Source: CAYNUJ01 sp964573255
Lineage (GTDB): Bacteria; Bacteroidota; Ignavibacteria; Ignavibacteriales; Melioribacteraceae
Direction: 5' to 3'
NCBI GenBank assembly: GCA_964573255.1
Contig: CAZNJB010000050.1
Span: 1-22,293 of the forward strand
Length of the DNA stretch: 22,293 bases
The translations under genes were made by a program, and so were the position numbers. The notes below the pieces were generated by a model. The model worked only from the letters and a program-made list of their open reading frames with translations. It searched no databases and was not told the origin of the DNA. Each line of letters opens with the position of its first letter. The stretch's first letter is position 1. This document shows positions 16,070 to 22,293 of the stretch, one piece after another.

Positions 16070-17856
16070 AATCTTTTTCTGTCGTGAGGATTAAGGTGAA
16101 GTTTTCTAAGTCTAATTGATTTAGGGGTTACCTCAACCATTTCATCTTCTTTTATATATTCGAGGGCTTCTTCGAGAGAGAATTTAATTGCCGGAGTAAT
16201 CTTTATCGCTTTATCCGCTCCCGAAGCTCTCATATTTGTAAGCTTTTTACCGCGCTGAACGTTTACTTCGATATCGTTTTCTTTATTGTGCTCACCAACA
16301 ATTTGACCTTCATAAACTACTTCACCCGGATCGATAAAAAATTTGCCTCTATCTTGCAGCGAATCAATTGCATAAGCGGTGGCGGGTCCTTCTCCCATTG
16401 AGATGAGAGCTCCATTCCTGTTTTTACCTATTGAGCCTTTGAAATATTCGTATTGATAGAAACGGTGGTGCATTATTCCTTCACCGGATGTAGACGTTAA
16501 TATTTTGGTTCTCAACCCCATAAGACCACGGGAAGGAATGTGAAATTCCAATTTGGTTAAGTTGCCTTTGCTTTCCATCTTAACCAATTCACCTCTTCGC
16601 TGTCCAACCAGTTCAATCACTTTTCCTGAAAATTCAGTTGGAACATCTACAACAAGTATTTCTATCGGTTCTGCTTTCTTTCCGTCAATCTCTTTATAAA
16701 TTACTTTGGGTTCTCTTATTTGTAATTCATAACCTTCACGCCGCATATTTTCTATCAATATGGAAAGATGCAAAATTCCTCTACCGGAAACTTTGTACGC
16801 ATCAGGAGAACCGGTTTCGGCAACACGCAGGGCAACATTCTGTTCCAATTCCTTGAAAAGCCTGTCTCTCAACTGACGGGAAGTTACATATTTCCCTTCT
16901 CGTCCATAAAATGGTGAATTATTGACGGTAAAGGTCATACTAATTGTCGGCTCGTCAATTGAAATAATTGGCAACGGTTCAGGATTATTAACATCTGCAA
17001 TCGTATCGCCAATATCAATTCCGTCAATTCCAACAATTGCACAAATATCTCCGCATTCAACTTCATCCACTTCAACTCTGCTCAAGCCGTCAAAAACGAA
17101 TAATTGTTTAGGCTCGGCTGCTAGAACCGTTCCTTCGCGTTTGATAATGCTAAGTTTGTCCGACTTTTTCAATTTGCCGCGAAATACTCTCCCAATTCCA
17201 ATCCTTCCAACATAATCATTGTAATCCAATGATGTAACTTGAATTTGAGTAGTTCCCTCCAATTGTTCCGGCGCGGGAATATGTTCGATTATTGCTTCCA
17301 ACAGTGGATTTAAATTTTCAGGCTGATCGGATAAATTATTTACCGCCCAACCGTCTCTACCGCTTGCAAATAAATACGGAAAGTCCAACTGATCTTCGTC
17401 CGCACCGAGATCAATAAATAAATCGTATATCTCATCCAGAACTTCTTCCGGTCTGTTATCAGGACGGTCGATTTTGTTAATTACTACAATCGGTTTAAGA
17501 TGCAATTGCAGCGCTTTTTCGAGTACAAATCTTGTTTGCGGCATCGGTCCTTCAAAGGAATCGACAAGCAGAAGAACTCCGTCTGCCATTTTAAGAACAC
17601 GTTCAACTTCCCCACCAAAATCTGCGTGGCCTGGAGTATCTATAATGTTTATTTTATAATCATTATAAGGGATGCTAATATTTTTCGATAAAATTGTGAT
17701 TCCACGTTCTCTTTCCAAATCATTGGAATCGAGAAAGCGTTCCCTGACAACTTGATTTTTGCGAAAAACCTGACATTGTTTTAACAGTTGATCAACAAGC
17801 GTAGTTTTGCCATGATCTACGTGAGCAATTATTGCTATATTTCTTATTTCTTTCAT
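16048..17856 (-). CDS. bipA: Ribosome-associated GTPase BipA/TypA
   Basis: This 602-residue translational GTPase is related to EF-G and acts on the ribosome in large-subunit assembly and stress adaptation, particularly at low temperature. The G domain is complete: G1 AHVDHGKT (11-18), G2 RGITI (51-55), G3 DTPGH (73-77), G4 NKID (127-130) and G5 SGRDG (165-169). Domains II, III and V follow (RREGYELQIREPKVIYKE, then RRGELV and the RGLMGLRTKILTSTSGEG region). The BipA-specific C-terminal domain carries the conserved MRASGADKAIKITP segment and the closing RKLHLNPHDRKR. The length fits the family (about 600-610). GAGGA lies just before the ATG. It is divergent from lysA and ends in a hairpin that overlaps its stop codon. 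Confidence 0.97.
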   Translation of the reverse strand: MKEIRNIAIIAHVDHGKTTLVDQLLKQCQVFRKNQVVRERFLDSNDLERERGITILSKNISIPYNDYKINIIDTPGHADFGGEVERVLKMADGVLLLVDSFEGPMPQTRFVLEKALQLHLKPIVVINKIDRPDNRPEEVLDEIYDLFIDLGADEDQLDFPYLFASGRDGWAVNNLSDQPENLNPLLEAIIEHIPAPEQLEGTTQIQVTSLDYNDYVGRIGIGRVFRGKLKKSDKLSIIKREGTVLAAEPKQLFVFDGLSRVEVDEVECGDICAIVGIDGIDIGDTIADVNNPEPLPIISIDEPTISMTFTVNNSPFYGREGKYVTSRQLRDRLFKELEQNVALRVAETGSPDAYKVSGRGILHLSILIENMRREGYELQIREPKVIYKEIDGKKAEPIEILVVDVPTEFSGKVIELVGQRRGELVKMESKGNLTKLEFHIPSRGLMGLRTKILTSTSGEGIMHHRFYQYEYFKGSIGKNRNGALISMGEGPATAYAIDSLQDRGKFFIDPGEVVYEGQIVGEHNKENDIEVNVQRGKKLTNMRASGADKAIKITPAIKFSLEEALEYIKEDEMVEVTPKSIRLRKLHLNPHDRKRFNLGKSI

Positions 17857-17992
17857 TTAATCCTCAAATTGAACCACGCAAGAAAACAAAATTGGAGTTT
17901 ATATCAAAATAATTAATCTCTTACATATTATATTATGATTATTTGTCTCACAAACAAAATAGATTTTCGTACATACTTTAATCAAGAATTTA

Positions 17993-18000
17993 TATCTTTG
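17993..18000 (+). promoter_or_regulatory. Possible lysA promoter, Bacteroidota-type -7 element
   Basis: TATCTTTG at 17993-18000 matches the TAnnTTTG -7 consensus known for Bacteroidota primary sigma factor promoters. It would start transcription near 18006, leaving a leader of under 20 bases. No convincing -33 TTTG partner is seen, so this is tentative. Confidence 0.3.
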
Positions 18001-18023
18001 GGGCTTCAAATTGACGAGGATTT

Positions 18024-19298
18024 ATGAAACTATTTGAAACAGAATATTTTAGATATAAAGAAAATAAACTTTACTGCGAGAGCGTTCCGGTAAATAAACT
18101 AGCAAAAGAATACGATACTCCGCTTTATGTTTATTCGAAGAATCATATTGCGGAAAAATACAAAGAATTTACCGAAGCATTTTCCGGAATAGATCACCGG
18201 ATTTTCTATGCTTCAAAAAGCAATTTCAATTTAAGTATTATAGCATTATTGAATAAACTCGGCGCGGGCATAGACGTTAATTCCGGCGGGGAATTATTCC
18301 GTGCACTTAAAGCAGGAGTAAATCCGAAAGATATAATTCTTACCGGTGTCGGAAAAAACGCCGACGAAATTAAAATGGGGTTGGAACAAGGCGTTTCGTT
18401 AATAAAGGCGGAATCCCTTCAAGAAATTGAATTTATAAACAGAATAGCCGAAACGCTTGGGGTGATTGCACCGCTTGCCATAAGAGTGAACCCTGATGTA
18501 AACCCGAAAACGCATCCATACATTTCCACCGGATTGTCTGAGAATAAATTTGGCATTAGTTCGAAAGAGGCGGTTAACGCTTATTTAAAAGCATCGCAAA
18601 TGCCGAATATTTCACTGCGTGGAATTGATATGCATATAGGATCGCAGATAGTTGAAATATCTCCCTATTTGGAAGCTGTTGAAAAACTTGCGGAACTCTA
18701 TTTGAAATTGAAGAAAAACGGAATTTATCTTAAGCATTTCGATATAGGCGGCGGGTTCGGAGTGAAATATTTTGAAGAAAACCCCTTCTCGCCGAAAGAG
18801 TTAGCGGATGCCATTATTCCGGTTGTAAAAGATTTGAACTGCCGATTGGATTTTGAACCGGGGCGTTATTTTATGGCAAATGCTGGAATCCTGGTAAGTA
18901 AAGTTCTTTACACAAAACAGAATGGCGATAAAAATTTTGTCGTTATTGACGCAGCGATGACAGACTTACTCCGTCCGAGCTTGTATAAAGCATATCATCA
19001 TATTCAACCGGTAGTAATAAAGGAACGAGACGACATTATTGCGGATATTGTAGGACCGGTTTGCGAAACGGGCGATTATCTCGGTAAGAAAAGAGAGATA
19101 AGTAAGGTTAAACCGGGTGAGTTGCTTGCGGTAATGTCTTCCGGCGCTTACGGTATGGTAATGGCTTCAAATTATAACGCGCGTCGCAGAGCAGCCGAAA
19201 TATTGGTGGACGATTATGAGCATTACGTTATCAGAAAACGGGAAACCTTTGATGATTTGATTAAAGGGGAAATGATAGCGGGGGATGTAATTAAGTAA
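18024..19298 (+). CDS. lysA: Diaminopimelate decarboxylase
   Basis: This is the PLP enzyme that converts meso-diaminopimelate to L-lysine, the last step of lysine synthesis. Its 424 residues fit the family. Within the N-terminal TIM barrel, FYASKSN places the PLP lysine at K65 (most homologues read YAxKAN). HIGSQ (204-208), GGG in DIGGGFG (242-244) and EPGR (278-281) bind cofactor phosphate and ring. In the C-terminal beta domain, CETGD supplies C347 and E348 to the active site across the dimer, and GAYGMVMASNYN supplies Y376. GPVCETGD and the HIGSQ spacing favour diaminopimelate over arginine or ornithine. GAGGA at 18016-18020 precedes the ATG closely. The gene is monocistronic and divergent from bipA. 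Confidence 0.95.
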   Translation: MKLFETEYFRYKENKLYCESVPVNKLAKEYDTPLYVYSKNHIAEKYKEFTEAFSGIDHRIFYASKSNFNLSIIALLNKLGAGIDVNSGGELFRALKAGVNPKDIILTGVGKNADEIKMGLEQGVSLIKAESLQEIEFINRIAETLGVIAPLAIRVNPDVNPKTHPYISTGLSENKFGISSKEAVNAYLKASQMPNISLRGIDMHIGSQIVEISPYLEAVEKLAELYLKLKKNGIYLKHFDIGGGFGVKYFEENPFSPKELADAIIPVVKDLNCRLDFEPGRYFMANAGILVSKVLYTKQNGDKNFVVIDAAMTDLLRPSLYKAYHHIQPVVIKERDDIIADIVGPVCETGDYLGKKREISKVKPGELLAVMSSGAYGMVMASNYNARRRAAEILVDDYEHYVIRKRETFDDLIKGEMIAGDVIK

Positions 19299-19311
19299 CA
19301 AAGTATTTAAG

Positions 19312-19333
19312 TTTCACGCAGAGATCGCAGAGG
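19312..19333. repeat. Degenerate CGCAGAG tandem
   Basis: CGCAGAG occurs at 19317-19323 and again at 19326-19332 with a nine-base period, within TTTCACGCAGAGATCGCAGAGG. From memory this resembles the 'ttcacgcagagacgcagag' intergenic repeat seen in many environmental genomes. Only one degraded copy is visible here. Confidence 0.4.
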
Positions 19334-19585
19334 AGTTTAGGAAATAAGGGAATAAGGCACTACGTGTTGTGACTTTAAGACCGTGTGAAATGTGATTTGA
19401 TAGAACAAAGATGACACGGATTAATTAGATTTTCATTGATGGGAAGTATTAATTTTTATTCGCAGAATTTGTAGTCGGCTTTAGCCCCATTTCTTTTGTC
19501 GCTAATCTTAAGTTATAGCATGGATACATGACCGGACGAATGGATGTTCATTTTTTTTAAGTAATGAGGGAATTTAAGGTTATAC

Positions 19586-19704
19586 CGTCATCGCGAGACT
19601 CCGATTTTATCGGAGGCGAAGCGATCTGTTTGAATGAGCCGAATACTACAGATTACCTGCATGCCGGCCAGGAAGGCTTAGTCACTCTGCTCCTAGTAAT
19701 GACG
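19586..19704. repeat. 119-bp palindromic CGTCAT...ATGACG intergenic element
   Basis: The ends are inverted: CGTCAT at 19586-19591 and ATGACG at 19699-19704. Inside, CTCCGAT (19599-19605) pairs with ATCGGAG (19609-19615) across TTT, and ATCTGT (19624-19629) pairs with ACAGAT (19648-19653). CGTCATCGCGAG at the left end and GCGAAGCGATCTG recall the widespread CGTCATTGCGAG...GAAGCAATC family of non-coding palindromic repeats, which may be moved by enzymes encoded elsewhere. The right arm is degraded (AGTAATGACG in place of CGCAATGACG). Confidence 0.6.
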
Positions 19705-19907
19705 AGAGTCGTTCCAAAGCATTGCCGGACAGCTGTTCGAAGCACGATAAGAAAAGACTTCGTGTTCTTTGCATATAATCTTTGAGATTCTTTACTTGAA
19801 ACGAGACCAGGTAAAAATTGGAAGTTTTAGAAAGCTAATTTACGCTGATGGAGATTATATAGAAAATTTATTTTATTTAATTCTGGCTGCTATTCGTAAG
19901 GTGTGAA

Positions 19908-19961
19908 GTTTAACGAAGTTGCTGCTAAACCGTCCGCCCCGAACAACTGATATTATTAGGG
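19908..19961 (-). repeat. Weak second attC-like palindrome
   Basis: On the minus strand the segment ends in GTTAAAC, a full match to the GTTRRRY integron core site. AGTTGTT and AGCAACT pair inside it. The opposite core (CCCTAAT) pairs poorly. It lies about 190 bp after the stop of the lipoprotein gene and is in the same orientation as the better candidate at 20668-20728. Very tentative. Confidence 0.15.
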
Positions 19962-20150
19962 ATATTATTGCCACCTATCAAGTATAAAAATACCAAGAAA
20001 TTAAGATTAAAGAGAAATATACTACACCAAAACTGTTTGGTATGATAACAGCACAGGTTTTCCTTTCAGATAACTAAAAAATATATGCAAAATGAATGGG
20101 AAATAATGTGATTGCTATCCAGAGTATACAAAACTAAATTATGCAGTATT

Positions 20151-20651
20151 TTAATTCATGAATCTTGATTTAAGATTTAAAACTTTATTTAAATCTTTTT
20201 CAACAATAATACTATCTATTATTACATATTCTAAAATTGGAGCCGAATAATTTTTTGCATAAATAGAATTTGTAGTTTTTGATAGTTTATTAAATTTGTT
20301 GTAATAATAATAACGAATAAAAAGTGTATCTCTTAAATTTTCAATTTCTTTTACTGTCTTAGGATTTTCAGAATAACACTGATAATGTCCGTACAAATTA
20401 AACTTAATTAAACTATCATTTTTATTTTCAATAATTCTGAAGGGAATAGATTCTCTTTGATTAATCTCTATTTTCTTTTGCTCAAAAATAATATTTACGG
20501 TATCAGAATAATTGACAACATTTATATAATCTACAAATTTTCCTCTGTAAATTCGATCATTGTCAATTGATATCGGATCGGAGCAATTTTGCAAAAAGTA
20601 ACCGGACAAAAGAATGAGGAATAACAAGCATTTTTTATTTGGTATCTTCAT
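20151..20651 (-). CDS. Putative lipoprotein of unknown function
   Basis: This 166-residue protein starts at the ATG at 20651, chosen because the product then begins with a basic stretch and a hydrophobic core (KKCLLFLILLSGYF) ending in LQNCSDP. That reads as a lipoprotein signal, although Q-N before the cysteine is an imperfect lipobox. The open frame reaches a TTG at 20681, but this would put ten extra residues ahead of the signal. The mature part is rich in charged residues, isoleucine and asparagine, has alternating patterns suggesting beta strands, and contains no motif I recognise. Only a weak GGGAAA precedes the start. An attC-like palindrome lies 17 bp upstream of the start, an arrangement like that of integron cassettes. 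It is probably anchored in the envelope. Confidence 0.6.
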   Translation of the reverse strand: MKIPNKKCLLFLILLSGYFLQNCSDPISIDNDRIYRGKFVDYINVVNYSDTVNIIFEQKKIEINQRESIPFRIIENKNDSLIKFNLYGHYQCYSENPKTVKEIENLRDTLFIRYYYYNKFNKLSKTTNSIYAKNYSAPILEYVIIDSIIVEKDLNKVLNLKSRFMN

Positions 20652-20667
20652 AATTTCCCATTTTATA

Positions 20668-20728
20668 TAACGACTTTGCAAATAACCCGAAGCTCAAAAC
20701 TGGTAACTTGGATTATTCCCCTCCGTTA
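20668..20728 (-). repeat. attC-like imperfect palindrome upstream of lipoprotein gene
   Basis: Outer arms TAACG (20668-20672) and CGTTA (20724-20728) pair. An unpaired internal loop of 8 and 6 bases follows. AATAA (20681-20685) then pairs with TTATT (20713-20717), and after a C/A mismatch CC plus AAG (with G 20689 unpaired) pairs with CTTGG (20707-20711) around a 14-base loop. This R/spacer/L/loop plan with an extrahelical base and a 61-bp length is that of an integron attC. The core matches GTTRRRY at 6 of 7 positions on either strand. No integrase gene is in the window. Confidence 0.3.
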
Positions 20729-20899
20729 AAAATTTTGCAAACTGTTGTTAATTTCCACTAAAACAATAATTCGTTAGTCACTTAATTTTACTTATAATGT
20801 TAAACAGCAATATTCAATGAACTTTAAAATTTCTATTTAATAACAAATGCCAAACAGCACATAGTAGGCAGATTGATTTGCTAGTTAGTCAAAATAATA

Positions 20900-21982
20900 T
20901 TACTGAATTCGCTCTAATGATATATCATCTAACCAAACTTTTTCAATCGGGAAATACATATGTATTTTTAAATCTGTTGCAGTTGGAGCTTGAAAAATGA
21001 TTTCTTTGTATGTCCAATCAATATTTACAGAATCACCCATATTGCCATAATCCGCAAAACTCAAAACTACATAAGGGGGTATTCCTATCTCTAATCCACC
21101 AATATCAGTACGTTGACCTTCTGCTTTAGCCCAACCAGATAATTTATATGTGCTTTGCGGAATTAAATTAACAGGAAAATTTGATTCTAATGCTGAATAT
21201 TTATTTGATGGAGTTGACAAGTCAGGATTTTTATTATATAATGAAAAAGTGCCATTATATTTAATAGAATCATCTAATATAGTTAAATAATTTGTCCCGT
21301 TTCCCCTAGTTATTTGCCAGTAATTAAGACTGTTCAAATCTTCAAAGTTACCATTAGGTATTATATTTCCAATGATAGTTTGTGCATTAATAATGTTACT
21401 TCCTCCTAGAGAACCGAATTCATTCATAATAAATACTCTGTAATAATATGATTGACCAGAAATTAATTCTGTGTCGTTGAATGTAGTATCATTTCTCATT
21501 GTTGATACAAATATTAATTCTCCGGTAGTTTCATCCAATCCGGGGGTATTTCTTCTATAAAGTTTATATTCTCGGAAATCTAAAGCATCGGTAGAATTCC
21601 ATATCAATAAAATGCTGTTTGTTCCTATTTCTTTTGGATTTTCCAAATGTGGAGGTATGGGTAATCTTAAATTGTTTAAGACAATATCTTCATATACGGT
21701 TAAGTCTTCTTCTATCTCAATATACGAGTTATCTGTATTAGTATAACCATATTTCATGAAATGCTTACCGCGTGAAATACCCTTTATCTCAAAAAGGCCA
21801 TTACTATCAGTGGTTGTTTTCCAATTAATAGCGTTGTCAATTGAAACTTTAGCATTAGCAACCGATCCTTTAGAATTAGTCACTTTGCCGGAAACAGTAT
21901 ATGTGCCATTAGGATTGGTGGATTTTTCGCTACACGCAAGAATAAAAAGGAGAAAAACTAATGAGTATCTTAATTTCTTCAT
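20900..21982 (-). CDS. Multidomain lipoprotein: carboxypeptidase-regulatory, FN3 and CBM-like domains
   Basis: This 360-residue protein has a lipoprotein signal ending in ILAC (C17). Residues about 27-105 form a CarboxypepD_reg/CNA-B-like beta sandwich (YTVSGKVTNSKGSVANAKVSI, then TTTDSNGLFEIKGISRGKH). Residues about 110-205 look like a fibronectin type III domain (SILLIWNSTDALDFREYKLYRR and SYYYRVFIMNEFG). Residues about 208-360 resemble a CBM4/9-like carbohydrate-binding sandwich, opening with IIPNGNFEDLNSLNYWQIT and closing with KVWLDDISLE. There is no catalytic domain. It is therefore probably a surface or periplasmic binding lipoprotein, and the ligand is unknown. Quoted segments come from the sequence, while domain names rest on pattern recall. 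GAGTTAGGTTTTAAG precedes the ATG. The gene is transcribed toward the smaller lipoprotein gene but is separated from it by about 250 bp. Confidence 0.75.
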   Translation of the reverse strand: MKKLRYSLVFLLFILACSEKSTNPNGTYTVSGKVTNSKGSVANAKVSIDNAINWKTTTDSNGLFEIKGISRGKHFMKYGYTNTDNSYIEIEEDLTVYEDIVLNNLRLPIPPHLENPKEIGTNSILLIWNSTDALDFREYKLYRRNTPGLDETTGELIFVSTMRNDTTFNDTELISGQSYYYRVFIMNEFGSLGGSNIINAQTIIGNIIPNGNFEDLNSLNYWQITRGNGTNYLTILDDSIKYNGTFSLYNKNPDLSTPSNKYSALESNFPVNLIPQSTYKLSGWAKAEGQRTDIGGLEIGIPPYVVLSFADYGNMGDSVNIDWTYKEIIFQAPTATDLKIHMYFPIEKVWLDDISLERIQ

Positions 21983-22065
21983 CTTAAAACCTAACTCTTT
22001 TTTGCCAATCTATTAATTAAATTGCAGTAATATTATTTATTTCAGTTGTTATTTCTGCAAATCAT

Positions 22066-22263
22066 TTATTTATGATTATATAATTTGTAATTTCTCAAAT
22101 TATAACCAAGTAATTCAGGAATTATAGTTTTGGGAATAGTAATTATTCCATCTTTATTCCCTTTTGTTTCTCTCCCAATTATTTGAATTGAATTGAAAAT
22201 AATATCTTTAATATGCAGTCTTAAAGCTTCTATTGTCATCTTTCCGTAGCCTTCTCTTTTCAT
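22066..22263 (-). CDS. Small hypothetical protein
   Basis: This is an open frame of 65 codons at the right edge. AAGGGA lies about nine bases before the ATG at 22263, which supports translation. The product is basic and soluble-looking (MTIEALRLHIKDI, then GIITIPKTIIPELLGYNLRNYKL) with no recognised motif. It could be a genuine small gene or the 3' remnant of a larger one. The window stops 30 bp upstream, so its context is unknown. Confidence 0.35.
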   Translation of the reverse strand: MKREGYGKMTIEALRLHIKDIIFNSIQIIGRETKGNKDGIITIPKTIIPELLGYNLRNYKLYNHK

Positions 22264-22293
22264 TTGAGATTTTCCCTTTGCTTGCCGCTTTTG

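Larger units (their letters stand above)
19299..20150. other. Gene-free region rich in degenerate repeats
   Basis: About 850 bp show no credible coding sequence. The one longer frame (19564-19785) runs through a palindromic repeat and has no protein character. The region holds a CGCAGAG tandem (19312-19333), a GATGACACGGATTAA segment (19410-19424), a GGCTTTAGCC mini-palindrome near 19475, the 119-bp palindromic element at 19586-19704, and a GC-rich patch at about 19885-19945. It looks like a site of accumulated repeat insertions after lysA. Confidence 0.6.

Noticed and set aside
19564..19785. 73-codon plus-strand frame
   Set aside because: It runs through the CGTCAT...ATGACG palindromic element, so its openness reflects repeat sequence, not coding.
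1..22293. CRISPR array, rRNA, tRNA, complete insertion sequence or prophage
   Set aside because: No regularly spaced repeats, cloverleaf, rRNA-like sequence, transposase or phage structural genes were seen.

Overview
The window is AT-rich, with compact protein-coding stretches separated by a few decayed intergenic regions. The best clue to its source is the C-terminal tail of the 793-residue secreted protein (6086-8467). It has the NYPNPFNPST start, the KIYNILGKEV core and the GVYFYTL end that are typical of type IX secretion sorting domains in Ignavibacteriota and related Bacteroidota/Chlorobi lineages. A Bacteroidota-type lipoprotein repertoire and TTG starts preceded by clear Shine-Dalgarno sites fit the same picture. 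Assignment to Ignavibacteria is inference from protein style, not from a marker gene.

Layout, left to right. (1) 69-1895 (+) is a conserved protein resembling the FMN-dependent nitronate monooxygenase TIM-barrel family, with many cysteines and a helical tail. (2) 2134-5834 (-) is a two-gene xanthine dehydrogenase operon, xdhA (FeS plus FAD) and xdhB (molybdopterin), of the Rhodobacter two-subunit type with its purine-specific active-site residues intact. A perfect 10-bp inverted repeat lies directly upstream of the xdhA start. (3) 6086-8467 (+) is a secreted beta-propeller protein with a T9SS tail and a good terminator. (4) 8975-9928 (+), a membrane-anchored conserved protein, and 9921-10685 (-), a SAM methyltransferase, converge and overlap by 8 bp. 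(5) 10820-12487 (+) is an orphan sensor histidine kinase whose 3' coding end contains a terminator for the opposing cupin gene. (6) 12523-12885 (-) and 13029-13352 (+) are two divergent cupins. The second begins an operon with an osmoprotectant/quaternary-amine type ABC ATPase and a substrate-binding-protein/permease fusion, linked by TTGA start/stop overlaps. (7) 16048-17856 (-) is the GTPase BipA/TypA and 18024-19298 (+) is diaminopimelate decarboxylase (LysA), divergent from one short promoter region. (8) 19299-20150 holds no credible gene but carries degenerate repeats, including a 119-bp CGTCAT...ATGACG palindromic element. (9) 20151-22263 (-) has two putative lipoproteins and a small ORF, with an attC-like imperfect palindrome just upstream of one lipoprotein.

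Functionally the window mixes housekeeping genes (bipA, lysA), purine catabolism (xdhAB) and small-molecule import (cupin/ABC operon) with envelope or secreted proteins. The most interesting unit is the cupin-ATPase-[SBP-permease] operon, in which the binding protein is fused to the N-terminus of the permease and is itself lipidated. That is the reverse of the domain order best known in this transporter family. No phage, CRISPR, complete insertion sequence, rRNA or tRNA was recognised.
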